This document shows, piece by piece, positions 43,015-51,581 of a stretch of DNA of 64,000 bases. The notes under the pieces are model-generated. The model was given only the letters and a program-made list of their open reading frames with translations. It had not been told where the DNA came from and made no database searches. The DNA lies in contig NZ_SSXV01000028.1 of the NCBI RefSeq assembly GCF_009469595.2, positions 1 through 64,000 of the forward strand. The letters are read 5' to 3'. The translations under genes and the position numbers were made by a program. The DNA comes from Thauera sp. 2A1. GTDB taxonomy: Bacteria > Pseudomonadota > Gammaproteobacteria > Burkholderiales > Rhodocyclaceae. Each line of letters begins with the position of its first letter. Positions within the stretch are counted from its first letter, which is position 1.

Positions 43015-44037
43015 ATGGAAAGGGTTGAAGGAATGCTTGATTCTGTAAAAGTTTCTGTTGTTATTCCTTACTACAATGCAGAGGCGTATGTTGGTCGCGC
43101 AGTCAAGTCACTTCTTTCGCAAACGTATCAGAACATCGAAATAGTCGCTGTCGACGATTTTTCCACCGACAGTGGTCGAGCGGTACTAGATGAGTTGTCG
43201 AAGGGGGATTCACGCGTTCGCTCAGTGTCGACTAAAGCCAAAGGTGCAAACTGGGCACGTCATGCTGGGGTTTCGCAGTCGACCGGCGAATACATTGCGT
43301 TTCTCGATTCGGATGATACATGGAGAGAAGACGCGATTCGAAGCATGCTGTACGTGGCGCTCAAAGAGAATGTAGATATAGTTTGTTGTAATGTTTCGCA
43401 GTTCTCAAACGGTAGGGAGGAAAAGCTTCTTTCGTTTCCCCGTTCTGGGGTTGTAGTCAATATGATGGAAGAGCCGTATTCACTACTTGAGCTTCCGCCA
43501 ATGGTTTGTGGAAAGCTTTTTCGAGCCGGAGTCTTACGCGGCTTTCAGTTTGAGAGCGTACCTTTCGCGCAGGACTGGAATATTTGTTATAAGGCCGCCG
43601 CGGGTGCCTCTACAGTGTTCTTCTTAGATGAGTGTTTGTATAACTATATACGGCGCGACACGTCTGTTTCGTCGCTGAAGAAGGTCCATGGGGCTCAGGC
43701 CTTGAAAGAGGCTGAACGGTCTATTCTGGATATTGTTGACTATTACGAGAGGGTTGGTGCGTCCGAACGTCTTCGACATCCGTTGTTTGTTGTTTATTGT
43801 CTTTTTTATCTCGATCTTCTCCTTCGAAGCTTTAGGATTGAGGATAGGGGAACTCGGCGTACGGTTTATAGAATGATCTCTGGTCGTGTCCAATTGGGTG
43901 AGGTTATCAAGGCGCTATTTTGGAAGTTAGGGTCAAAAAATCGTAAGCGTCTGATCTTCCTTGGCGGGGGGCTTCCGGGGTTTGTTTTTTATGAGTGCCT
44001 TCGAAGCGTTTCACGAAGAGTTGGGCTCTGGTCGTGA
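43015..44037 (+). CDS. Family 2 glycosyltransferase
   Basis: A 340-residue GT-A fold glycosyltransferase. The N-terminal domain shows VSVVIPYYNAEAYVGRAVKSLLSQTYQNIEIVAVDDFSTD, then GANWARHAGVSQSTGEYIAFLDSDDTWRED, where DSD is the metal-binding DxD motif. The C-terminus has one or two hydrophobic or amphipathic helices (PLFVVYCLFYLDLLLRSF) that suggest peripheral membrane association. It adds one sugar of the repeat unit on the cytosolic side. Start 43015 or 43033 are both possible. An inverted repeat (42970-42986) precedes it. The donor cannot be inferred. The gene shares the AT-rich composition of wzx and wzy. Confidence 0.88.
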   Translation: MERVEGMLDSVKVSVVIPYYNAEAYVGRAVKSLLSQTYQNIEIVAVDDFSTDSGRAVLDELSKGDSRVRSVSTKAKGANWARHAGVSQSTGEYIAFLDSDDTWREDAIRSMLYVALKENVDIVCCNVSQFSNGREEKLLSFPRSGVVVNMMEEPYSLLELPPMVCGKLFRAGVLRGFQFESVPFAQDWNICYKAAAGASTVFFLDECLYNYIRRDTSVSSLKKVHGAQALKEAERSILDIVDYYERVGASERLRHPLFVVYCLFYLDLLLRSFRIEDRGTRRTVYRMISGRVQLGEVIKALFWKLGSKNRKRLIFLGGGLPGFVFYECLRSVSRRVGLWS

Positions 44038-44131
44038 GCATTTGTTTGAATTCGGTAGTTGCCAATTCGCGATCTTATAGACTGATTTTGGCAAGATAAG
44101 AGGGTGCGGTTTGGAATCTTGAGGATTCTGA

Positions 44132-45298
44132 ATGGATGGGGAAGGTATGGCGAGGGTTCTGATAAATGCTGCGAATTTGCATGTCGGTGGCGGCGTGCAA
44201 GTGGCTACGTCATTTGTCCTGGAATGTTCAGAATCGTTGAGATCAAGAACTAGCAGGAGGTGGAGTATTTATGTTTCGTCTGCCGTTGATCGAAATCTCA
44301 AGGCGGCGGGGTTCAAGCCCGATCCTAGTCTTGATTACAGGGTTTTGGATATCCACGGTATCGCGTCCTTGTCGGCGAAGAATGCACATCTTTTCAGGGG
44401 ATTTGATCTGATTTTTACAGTATTTGGTCCTCTCTATGTCTTGGGGAGGATTAGGAGCCATGTGGCTGGCTTTGCGCAACCATGGATCATTTATCCTGAG
44501 AATGAAGTTGCGGAACGGCTCGGGCTCGGTCAGCGGTTAAAGCTACGGGCAAAGTTTGCTTTGCAGTGGTTTTTTTTTGCTCGTGCTGAGCGCTTAGTTG
44601 TCGAGCTTGGCCACGTTAAGGATCGACTTGAACGGGTGAAGGGTTTTCATCCATCACGGGTTGACGTCGTATCGAATTGTGTATCGGCGCTCTATTTTGA
44701 TGAGTCGAAGTGGGCGCCCGTGCCCGCCTTTGCGGAGGCGGAGGCGGACGTCGTTAGAGTTGGATTTGTGACCAGGGACTACGCGCACAAGAACCTGGAT
44801 TTCTTGCCGCGAGTAGGGCGCGAGCTTGCGCGCATTTCTGGGAAGAGATACCGCTTTTACGTGACCTTGAACGAGCATGAGTGGGGTTCGCGTTCAACTG
44901 AGTTCAAGGAGTTTGTCACGACCGTCGGCCCGCTCACGGTTGCGCAGTGCCCGACTTTTTATCGGGCGATGGACGCCGTGATCTTCCCGAGCCTCCTCGA
45001 GTGTTTCTCGGCGACGCCACTCGAAGCCCTCGCGATGCGCCGGCCCTTATTTGCTTCGGATCGAGGATTCGTTCGCGATGTGTGCGCGGAACATGCGATG
45101 TATTTCGATCCGTTGGACCCCGCGTCGGCGGCCGCGCTCATCGTTGACTGGTTTGAGCGGAAGTCGCAGGACGAGCAGTCCGCTCATGTTGAGCGCGGCT
45201 ACCGGCATCTGCGGTCCTTGCCTGGAAGCCGCGAGCGGGCGCGGGCATATCTAGAGATTATTGAAAAGCAACTGAAGCTCAGTTGTTCCAGCGTTTGA
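44132..45298 (+). CDS. Family 4 (GT-B) glycosyltransferase
   Basis: A 388-residue GT-B fold transferase. N-terminal RVLINAANLHVGGGVQVATSFVLE, and a C-terminal nucleotide-sugar domain with VGFVTRDYAHKNLDFLPRV, YRAMDAVIFPSLLECFSATPLEALAMRRPLFASDRGFVRDV, the GT4 'PSxxEcFs..pLEA' motif with its acidic catalytic-site residues. ATG 44132 behind TGAGGATTCTGA is chosen. The 3' end of the gene returns to GC-rich composition, marking the right edge of the AT-rich island. It probably assembles the repeat unit; donor unknown. It sits 9 nt before fnlA. Confidence 0.87.
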   Translation: MDGEGMARVLINAANLHVGGGVQVATSFVLECSESLRSRTSRRWSIYVSSAVDRNLKAAGFKPDPSLDYRVLDIHGIASLSAKNAHLFRGFDLIFTVFGPLYVLGRIRSHVAGFAQPWIIYPENEVAERLGLGQRLKLRAKFALQWFFFARAERLVVELGHVKDRLERVKGFHPSRVDVVSNCVSALYFDESKWAPVPAFAEAEADVVRVGFVTRDYAHKNLDFLPRVGRELARISGKRYRFYVTLNEHEWGSRSTEFKEFVTTVGPLTVAQCPTFYRAMDAVIFPSLLECFSATPLEALAMRRPLFASDRGFVRDVCAEHAMYFDPLDPASAAALIVDWFERKSQDEQSAHVERGYRHLRSLPGSRERARAYLEIIEKQLKLSCSSV

Positions 45299-45306
45299 GG
45301 ATATTC

Positions 45307-46353
45307 ATGTTCAACGGCAAGACACTACTCATCACCGGTGGAACCGGTTCATTCGGCAATGCGGTGCTGAAGCGCTTCCTGGAGTCGGACATCGGCGAGA
45401 TCCGAATCTTCAGCCGCGACGAGAAGAAGCAGGACGACATGCGCAAGCGCTACAACAGCGCCAAGCTCAAGTTCTACATCGGCGACGTGCGCGACCAGCG
45501 CAGCGTGGAGCAGGCGATGCGGGGGGTGGATTTCGTTTTCCACGCGGCGGCGCTCAAGCAGGTGCCGTCGTGCGAGTTCTACCCGATGCAGGCGGTGCGC
45601 ACCAACGTGCTGGGCACCGAGAATGTGCTGGAGGCGGCGATTGCCGCCGGGGTCAAGCGCGTGGTGGTGCTGAGCACCGACAAGGCGGTGTACCCGATCA
45701 ACGCCATGGGCATTTCCAAGGCGATGATGGAAAAGGTGATGGTGGCCACCAGCCGCAACCTGGAAGGCACCGGCACGGTGATCTGCGGCACACGCTACGG
45801 CAACGTGATGGCCTCGCGCGGCTCGGTGATTCCGCTGTTCGTGGAGCAGGTGCTGGCGGGCAAGGCGATCACCATCACCGACCCGACCATGACGCGCTTC
45901 ATGATGACGCTGGCCGACGCGGTGGACCTGGTGCTGTATGCCTTCACCCATGGCAGCAACGGCGACATTTTTGTGCAGAAGGCGCCGGCGGCGACCATCG
46001 AGACGCTGGCGCGCGCGGTGACCGGGCTGATGGGCAAGCCGGAGCATCCGGTGAACATCATCGGCACCCGTCACGGCGAGAAGCTCTACGAGGCGCTGCT
46101 GAGCCGCGAGGAGATGGCCTGCGCCGAGGACTTGGGCGACTACTTCCGCGTGCCGGCGGACGGACGCGATCTCAACTACGGCAAGTTCGTGGACCAGGGC
46201 GAGGCCAAGCTGACGCAGACCACGCACGGCGAGGACTACAACTCGCACAACACCACGCGGCTGGAAGTGGACGGCATGACGCAGTTGCTGCTGAAGCTCG
46301 AAGGCATGCAGCGCATTGCCCGCGGCGAGCTGACAGCCGTCGAGGAGTGCTGA
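45307..46353 (+). CDS. fnlA: UDP-GlcNAc 4,6-dehydratase/5-epimerase, first enzyme of UDP-L-FucNAc synthesis
   Basis: A 348-residue extended SDR of the FnlA/WbjB/CapE group. Nucleotide motif LLITGGTGSFGNAVLKRFL, then DVRDQRSVEQAMRGVDFVFHAAALKQVPSCEFYPMQAVRTNVLG. The usual Tyr-x3-Lys is replaced by Met-x3-Lys (NAMGISKAMMEKVM), which is characteristic of CapE/FlaA1-like enzymes. It dehydrates and epimerises UDP-GlcNAc to the L-sugar series. GAGGATATTC before ATG 45307 (the longer frame from 45283 overlaps the upstream gene). It is followed by fnlB in tight spacing (4 nt). The trio fnlA-fnlB-fnlC makes UDP-N-acetyl-L-fucosamine. Confidence 0.92.
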   Translation: MFNGKTLLITGGTGSFGNAVLKRFLESDIGEIRIFSRDEKKQDDMRKRYNSAKLKFYIGDVRDQRSVEQAMRGVDFVFHAAALKQVPSCEFYPMQAVRTNVLGTENVLEAAIAAGVKRVVVLSTDKAVYPINAMGISKAMMEKVMVATSRNLEGTGTVICGTRYGNVMASRGSVIPLFVEQVLAGKAITITDPTMTRFMMTLADAVDLVLYAFTHGSNGDIFVQKAPAATIETLARAVTGLMGKPEHPVNIIGTRHGEKLYEALLSREEMACAEDLGDYFRVPADGRDLNYGKFVDQGEAKLTQTTHGEDYNSHNTTRLEVDGMTQLLLKLEGMQRIARGELTAVEEC

Positions 46354-46357
46354 GGCG

Positions 46358-47485
46358 ATGAGGGTCCTGATCACCGGCGCCGGCGGCTTCGTCGGCAAGA
46401 ACCTGCAGCAGCATCTGGCCGAGCGCAAGGACGTGGAGGTGGTGTGCTTCACGCGCGCCAACACCGCGGCCGAGCTGCCGCGCCTGCTGGAAGGGGTGGA
46501 GTTCGTGTTTCACTTGGCCGGGGTGAACCGGCCGCAAGACCCGCAAGAGTTCGTGACCGGCAACGCCGACCTGACCGCTGCGCTGGTCGAGGCGGTGGAG
46601 GGCGAGATGCGCGCGCGGGGCCGCAAGATCGCCATCGTCTGCACCTCGTCCACCCAGGCCGCCCGCGACAACCCCTATGGAGCCAGCAAGCGCGCGGCCG
46701 AGGACGTGCTGCGTGCCTTCGCGGCGCGCACCGGCGCGGCGGCGCATGTGTTTCGCCTGCCCAACGTCTTCGGCAAGTGGTGCCGGCCGAACTACAACTC
46801 GGCGGTGGCGACCTTCTGCCACAACATCGCCCGCGGGCTGCCGATCCAGATCAACGACCCGGCCGCACCGGTGACGCTGGTGTATGTGGACGACGTGGTC
46901 GAGCGCTTCATCCAGCTCATGGACGGCGCCGACGCGGCGGTGGATGCCGAAGGCTTTGCCACGGTGACGCCGCAACACACCACCACGGTGGGTGAGATGG
47001 CGGGGCTGATCGAGACCTTCCGCGCCAGCCGCGACACGCTGGTGACCGAGCGCGTGGGCACAGGCTTTGTGCGCGCGCTGTATTCCACCTATGTGAGCTA
47101 CCTGCCGCCCGAAGTTTTCGCCTACACGGTGCCGATGCACGGCGACGCGCGCGGGGTGTTCGTGGAAATGCTGAAGACGCCCGACTGCGGGCAGTTCTCC
47201 TTCTTCACGGCGCACCCAGGCATCACCCGCGGTGGCCATTACCACCACACCAAGACTGAGAAGTTCCTGGTGATCAAGGGCGAAGCCCGCTTCAAGTTCC
47301 GCCACATGCAGACCGGCGAAACGCACGAGCTGGTGACGAGTGGCAGCAAGGCCGAAATCGTTGAAACGGTGCCGGGCTGGACGCACGACATCACCAACAT
47401 CGGCAGCGACGAGATGGTGGTGATGCTGTGGGCGAACGAGGTGTTTGACCGGGCGAAGCCGGATACGTATGCGTGTGCGTTGTGA
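46358..47485 (+). CDS. fnlB: Bifunctional UDP-sugar epimerase/reductase with cupin domain, second FnlABC enzyme
   Basis: A 375-residue FnlB/WbjC/CapF protein: N-terminal Rossmann SDR (VLITGAGGFVGKNLQQHL, FHLAGVNRPQDPQEF, SSTQAARDNPYGASKRAAE with YxxxK) and a C-terminal cupin (HPGITRGGHYHHTKTEKFLVIKGEARFKFRH...TNIGSDEMVVMLWANEVFD) whose HYHH and Glu supply the metal site for C3 epimerisation. It produces the reduced L-talose intermediate for FnlC. It starts 4 nt after fnlA; AGGCG precedes ATG 46358. The next fnl gene (fnlC) is displaced by the Abi gene inserted at 47486-48630. Confidence 0.92.
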   Translation: MRVLITGAGGFVGKNLQQHLAERKDVEVVCFTRANTAAELPRLLEGVEFVFHLAGVNRPQDPQEFVTGNADLTAALVEAVEGEMRARGRKIAIVCTSSTQAARDNPYGASKRAAEDVLRAFAARTGAAAHVFRLPNVFGKWCRPNYNSAVATFCHNIARGLPIQINDPAAPVTLVYVDDVVERFIQLMDGADAAVDAEGFATVTPQHTTTVGEMAGLIETFRASRDTLVTERVGTGFVRALYSTYVSYLPPEVFAYTVPMHGDARGVFVEMLKTPDCGQFSFFTAHPGITRGGHYHHTKTEKFLVIKGEARFKFRHMQTGETHELVTSGSKAEIVETVPGWTHDITNIGSDEMVVMLWANEVFDRAKPDTYACAL

Positions 47486-47542
47486 GGCGAGGAGGAAACG
47501 TCCGTGTTTACAACGAGAGCGGAGTCCGTCACGAAAGCCGGC

Positions 47543-47646
47543 TTGGCTTGGCGCGAGCGGGGGCGTAGAATACTGGGCAACAGCGCCCAAACCTCTGGCG
47601 TCGGCTTGTCCGGCGTCATGTTTGGGCCTTCTATTTGGGGCGGCTG
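47543..47646 (+). ncRNA. Promoter and hairpin leader RNA of the Abi gene (candidate small RNA)
   Basis: TTGGCT (47543-47548), a 17-nt spacer and TAGAAT (47566-47571) form a good promoter. The predicted transcript begins near 47578 and includes GCCCAAAC (47585-47592) paired with GTTTGGGC (47620-47627); the enclosed 27 nt holds a GGCGTC direct repeat. CTTCTATTT follows, terminator-like, before ATG 47647. AbiF-type genes are known to have structured RNAs upstream, so a short separate RNA is plausible. Confidence 0.5.
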
Positions 47647-48618
47647 ATGACGCATCTCTCGCCGCCCAAGCCATTCAAGAGCTACCCCGACCTGGTCGAA
47701 TTGCTTCGGCTCCGGGGTATGTCGTTCGACGACGCAGCACGGGCGGAACGCAAACTCGCGCAGGTGGGCTATTACCGCCTGAGCGGTTTCTGGTACGTGT
47801 GCCGGGCGCCGGGGATGGGGAGCGGCAGCGCTGCGGTTCGGCGTGCAGATCGCTTCTTGCCCGGCACCGAGTTCGACCGTGTCTTGAGCTTGTACCTGAT
47901 GGACAAGCGGCTGCGTCTCTTGATGCTCGACGCCATCGAGCGCATCGAGGTTCACGTTCGCAGCGTGATCGCCCATGAGGTCGGCTATCACGATCCCCTG
48001 GCTTACCAGTGCAGTGATTTCATCAACCCCTCGCAAACGCGTACCTATAGCGACCGGTCCGGGCGCCAACGAAATGCCTGGATCGAGTGGACGAACCGAC
48101 AGACCGACCAACTCAATCGGAGCCGGGAAGACTGCATCGAGTGGCATCGACGGTCGCACAAGGCGATTCCGTTCTGGGTGGCCGTCGAGGCGTGGGATTT
48201 CGGCGTCGTGTCGAAGTACTACGAGATGCTCAAGCGCCGATACCAGAACCGAGTCGCCGAGCGTCTTGGGGTGAATAACCCTGCAGTGCTGCGTGCCTGG
48301 CTGCATGAGATCAACATTTTGCGCAATCGGTGCGCTCATCACTGCCGCATCTGGAACCAGAGCACCAGCAACCCGTTACCCGTACTTGACCACGCCTATT
48401 TCAAGGGCCTTGGGATGGAGACGGACGCGGGCTCGCGGCTGCTTGGGCTGATCGTCGTGATCTGGTTCCTGGTGCGCAAGATTGGCCCCAACTCGGAGTG
48501 GATCCATGAGGTGGCCGAAGTGGTCGCGGCCAAGCCAGCACTGCCCGGTTGTAGCTTTGCAGCGATGGGGTTCGCCAACGAGTCCGGATTTCCAGAAGCA
48601 CTACTTCACAACTCCTGA
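47647..48618 (+). CDS. Abi_2 family (AbiD/AbiF-type) HEPN abortive-infection protein
   Basis: A 323-residue Abi_2 protein: the family opening KPFKSYPDLVELLRLRGM, KLAQVGYYRLSGFWYVCR, FDRVLSLYLMDKRLRLLMLDAIERIEVHVRS, and VLRAWLHEINILRNRCAHHCRIWN. Two R-x4-H motifs are visible, R105-H110 (RSVIAH) and R226-H231 (RNRCAH), the signature of HEPN RNases. Family members abort phage infection, and some work with an upstream small RNA. ATG 47647 follows GGGGCGG. It sits between fnlB and fnlC, interrupting a normally contiguous sugar operon, with its own promoter. It ends 12 nt before fnlC, so fnlC may depend partly on the Abi promoter. It is intact, so likely functional as defence cargo. Confidence 0.88.
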   Translation: MTHLSPPKPFKSYPDLVELLRLRGMSFDDAARAERKLAQVGYYRLSGFWYVCRAPGMGSGSAAVRRADRFLPGTEFDRVLSLYLMDKRLRLLMLDAIERIEVHVRSVIAHEVGYHDPLAYQCSDFINPSQTRTYSDRSGRQRNAWIEWTNRQTDQLNRSREDCIEWHRRSHKAIPFWVAVEAWDFGVVSKYYEMLKRRYQNRVAERLGVNNPAVLRAWLHEINILRNRCAHHCRIWNQSTSNPLPVLDHAYFKGLGMETDAGSRLLGLIVVIWFLVRKIGPNSEWIHEVAEVVAAKPALPGCSFAAMGFANESGFPEALLHNS

Positions 48619-48630
48619 CGTGAATCGTTC

Positions 48631-49767
48631 ATGAAAAAACTCAAAGTCATGTCCGTGGTCGGCACCCGGCCCGAGATCATCCGCCTGTCGCGCGTGCTGG
48701 CCGCGCTCGACGAGCATTGCGAGCACGTGCTGGTGCACACCGGCCAGAACTACGACTACGAGCTGAACCAGGTCTTCTTCGACGACCTGGGGGTGCGCAA
48801 GCCGGATTACTTTCTAAACAGCGCCGAGGGCAGCACTGGGGCGGCGCACACCATCGGCAACCTGATCATCTCCGTCGATCGTGTGCTGGGCGAGGTGCAG
48901 CCCGAGGCGATGCTGGTGCTGGGCGACACCAACAGTTGCCTGTCGGTGATCCCGGCCAAGCGGCGCAAGATCCCGATCTTCCACATGGAAGCGGGTAACC
49001 GCTGCTTTGACCAGCGCGTGCCGGAAGAGACCAACCGCCGCATTGTCGACCACACCGCCGACATCAATCTCACCTACAGCACGATCGCGCGCGATTACCT
49101 GCTGCGCGAGGGCTTGCCGCCCGACCAGGTGATCAAGACCGGCAGCCCGATGTTCGAGGTGCTCACGCATTACCGCCCGCGCATCGAGGCCTCGGACGTA
49201 CTGCAGCGCTTGTCGCTGGAGGCGGGGCGCTACTTCGTGGTGAGCGCGCACCGGGAAGAGAACATCGAATCGGAAAAGTCCTTCACCAAGTTGGTGGCGG
49301 TGCTCAATGTGGTGGCGGAAGACCACGGCCTGCCGGTGATCGTATCGACCCACCCGCGCACGCAGAAGCGCGTGGATGCGACCGGGGCGAAGTTCCACCC
49401 GATGGTGCGGCTGCTGAAGCCATTGGGCTTCCACGACTACGTGAAGCTGCAGCTTTCGGCGAAAGCAGTGCTGTCGGACAGCGGCACGATCAACGAGGAG
49501 TCGTCGATCCTCAACTTCCCGGCGCTGAACCTGCGCGAGGCGCACGAGCGCCCGGAAGGCATGGAAGAGGCAGCGGTGATGATGGTGGGGCTGGAGGTGG
49601 ACCGCGTGCGCCAAGGGCTGGCGGTGCTCGCGTCGCAACTGCGCGGCGAAGAGCGCAGCCTGCGCCAGGTGGCTGACTACAGCATGCCGAACGTATCGGA
49701 CAAGGTGGTGCGCATCATCCACAGCTACACGGACTACGTGAAGCGGGTGGTGTGGAAGGAATATTGA
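48631..49767 (+). CDS. fnlC: UDP-N-acetyl-L-talosamine 2-epimerase, third FnlABC enzyme
   Basis: A 378-residue WecB-fold epimerase (FnlC/WbjD/CapG). It begins MKKLKVMSVVGTRPEIIRLSRVLAAL and carries VHTGQNYDYELNQVFFDDLG, VLGDTNSCLSVIPAKRRKIPIFHMEAGNRCFDQRVPEETNRRIVDHTAD, and the C-terminal SDSGTINEESSILNFPALNLREAHERPEG. The conserved GTRPE, HMEAG and SDSG motifs identify the hydrolysing/epimerising fold. It makes UDP-L-FucNAc from the FnlB product. Only 12 nt after the Abi gene and 4 nt before wbuB. The family includes plain UDP-GlcNAc 2-epimerases, but the neighbouring fnlA, fnlB and wbuB genes favour FnlC. Confidence 0.92.
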   Translation: MKKLKVMSVVGTRPEIIRLSRVLAALDEHCEHVLVHTGQNYDYELNQVFFDDLGVRKPDYFLNSAEGSTGAAHTIGNLIISVDRVLGEVQPEAMLVLGDTNSCLSVIPAKRRKIPIFHMEAGNRCFDQRVPEETNRRIVDHTADINLTYSTIARDYLLREGLPPDQVIKTGSPMFEVLTHYRPRIEASDVLQRLSLEAGRYFVVSAHREENIESEKSFTKLVAVLNVVAEDHGLPVIVSTHPRTQKRVDATGAKFHPMVRLLKPLGFHDYVKLQLSAKAVLSDSGTINEESSILNFPALNLREAHERPEGMEEAAVMMVGLEVDRVRQGLAVLASQLRGEERSLRQVADYSMPNVSDKVVRIIHSYTDYVKRVVWKEY

Positions 49768-49771
49768 AGCG

Positions 49772-50977
49772 ATGCGGATTGCACTGATTGCCGACACCTT
49801 CCCGCCGCTGCGTACCTCGGGCGCGGTGCAGTTGCGCGACCTGGCGCGCGAGTTCGTGCGTCAGGGGCATGAGCTGACGGTGCTGCTGCCGTCGTCGGAG
49901 ATCGCCGGGCAGTGGGCGATGGAGGATTTCGACGGCGCGCGCGTCATCCGGCTGAAAGCGCCAAAGACCAAGGACATCGGCTACGTGCGGCGCACGATCG
50001 GCGAGCTTGTGATGCCGTTCGCGATGCTGCGCAACCTTCGCCGCAGTCCGCTTGCCGGCGAGAAGTGGGACGGCGTGGTGTGGTACGCGCCGACGATCTT
50101 CCTGGGGCCGATCGCGCGCGCGCTGAAGAAGGCGAGCGGCTGCCGCGGCTACCTGATCATTCGCGACATCTTTCCCGAGTGGGCGGTGGATATGGGGCTG
50201 ATGGGGCGCGGGCTGCCGTATCGCTTCTTCGATGCGGTGGCGCGCTACCAGTATTCGGTGGCGGATGTGATCGGGGTGCAGACGCCGGGGAACAAGGGGT
50301 ACTTTACCCAGTGGATCAAGCGCCCCGGTCGCCGGCTGGAGGTGCTGCAGAATTGGCTGGGCGCGCCGGCCGATGCGCCGAGCACGATCGTGGTGGGCGA
50401 GACGGCGCTGGCCGGGCGCAAGGTGTTTGTGTACGCGGGCAACATGGGCGTGGCGCAGGGCATGGGCGTGCTGCTCGACCTGGCCGAGCGCATGCGCAGC
50501 CGGGCGGACGTGGGCTTCCTGTTCGTGGGGCGCGGCAGCGACGCCCAGCGCCTGCGCGAGGACGCACGCACGCGCGGCCTGGACAACGTGGTTTTCCGAG
50601 ACGAGATCCACCCGGACGAGATCCCGAACCTTTACGCGCAGTGCCACATCGGCCTGGTGGCGCTCGACCCGCGCCACCGCACGCACAACATCCCCGGCAA
50701 GTTCCTGACCTACATGCAGAGCGGCTTGCCGGTGCTGGCGAGCGTGAATGCGGGCAACGACCTGGTGGGGCTGATCGAGGAGGCGCGCGTGGGCCGGTCG
50801 GTGACCGATGCATCGGCGGAGTCGCTCGCCCGCGCGGCCGTCGCACTGGTGGATGAGGTCGGCGCCGACGCGGGTTTCGCCGAGCGCTGCAAGGAGCTGT
50901 CAGCGCGGCTGTTCTCGGCCGACACCGCGGTGCGGCAGATTGCGGCCGCATTGCATCCCGCTGCGCACGCGGTTTGA
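49772..50977 (+). CDS. wbuB: WbuB-type L-fucosamine glycosyltransferase (GT4)
   Basis: A 401-residue GT-B transferase: MRIALIADTFPPLRTSGAVQLRDLAREFVRQGHE, YLIIRDIFPEWAVDMGLMGRG, VIGVQTPGNKGYF, KVFVYAGNMGVAQGMGVLLDLAERM, and HIGLVALDPRHRTHNIPGKFLTYMQSGLPVLASVNAGNDL. The RDIFPEWA segment and the position after fnlC match WbuB, which transfers L-FucNAc from UDP-L-FucNAc to the growing repeat unit. It begins 4 nt after the fnlC stop. N- and C-terminal Rossmann domains are complete. Donor assignment is by family plus context. Confidence 0.88.
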   Translation: MRIALIADTFPPLRTSGAVQLRDLAREFVRQGHELTVLLPSSEIAGQWAMEDFDGARVIRLKAPKTKDIGYVRRTIGELVMPFAMLRNLRRSPLAGEKWDGVVWYAPTIFLGPIARALKKASGCRGYLIIRDIFPEWAVDMGLMGRGLPYRFFDAVARYQYSVADVIGVQTPGNKGYFTQWIKRPGRRLEVLQNWLGAPADAPSTIVVGETALAGRKVFVYAGNMGVAQGMGVLLDLAERMRSRADVGFLFVGRGSDAQRLREDARTRGLDNVVFRDEIHPDEIPNLYAQCHIGLVALDPRHRTHNIPGKFLTYMQSGLPVLASVNAGNDLVGLIEEARVGRSVTDASAESLARAAVALVDEVGADAGFAERCKELSARLFSADTAVRQIAAALHPAAHAV

Positions 50978-50990
50978 TGCAGGAACAACG

Positions 50991-51485
50991 ATGACGATCA
51001 CCGCCTTCGATCAGGCTTATCTCGAATCCCTCTGCGCCCAGGCCGCGTCCTCGCCGCGTGCGCGCCAGCACCGCAATGTGCACACCGACTACACCGACGC
51101 TTGCCAGCGCGTGTTCAACGCGATCACCACGCGCAGCTATGTGGTCCCGCACCGCCACGGTTTGAGCCCGCGCGACGAAACCATGTTTGCCGTCCGCGGC
51201 CGGCTCGCGCTGGTGGTGTTCGACGATGCGGGCGAAGTGATCGAGGTGGTGCGCTACGGCGCGCAGGGCGGGGAGGGCGACGAAAAGCTCGCCGCCGGCT
51301 TGCTCGTCCCTGCCGGCACCTGGCACACCGTGCTGGCGCTGGACGACGACGCGATCCTGTTCGAGATCAAGGCCGGCCCTTTCGACCCCAACGCCCCCAA
51401 GGAACCCGCGCCCTGGGCGCCGGCTGAGGGTACGCCGGAGGCGGAGCCGTACTTTGCGCGCTTGCGGGTGTTGGTGGGCGGGTAA
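50991..51485 (+). CDS. wbuC: WbuC family cupin metalloprotein
   Basis: A 164-residue WbuC-type cupin. AGGAACAACG precedes ATG 50991; a longer frame from 50808 runs inside wbuB and is rejected. Key segments: QHRNVHTDYTDACQRVFNAITTRSYVVPHRHGLSPRDETMFAVRGRLALVVFD (metal-ligand His residues and Glu of the cupin motif) and LLVPAGTWHTVLALDDDAILFEIKAGPFDP. WbuC follows wbuB in E. coli O26-type loci, as here, 13 nt downstream. Its biochemical role is not settled; it probably acts on or senses a sugar intermediate. Confidence 0.87.
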   Translation: MTITAFDQAYLESLCAQAASSPRARQHRNVHTDYTDACQRVFNAITTRSYVVPHRHGLSPRDETMFAVRGRLALVVFDDAGEVIEVVRYGAQGGEGDEKLAAGLLVPAGTWHTVLALDDDAILFEIKAGPFDPNAPKEPAPWAPAEGTPEAEPYFARLRVLVGG

Positions 51486-51581
51486 GGAGAGGGCTGTGTG
51501 AATCTGGAAAAGGTATCGGATGAGGTTTGATGGACGCAACGGTGTGCGTGATCGCGGGGACGCGATGCAAGGGGGCTCGGC

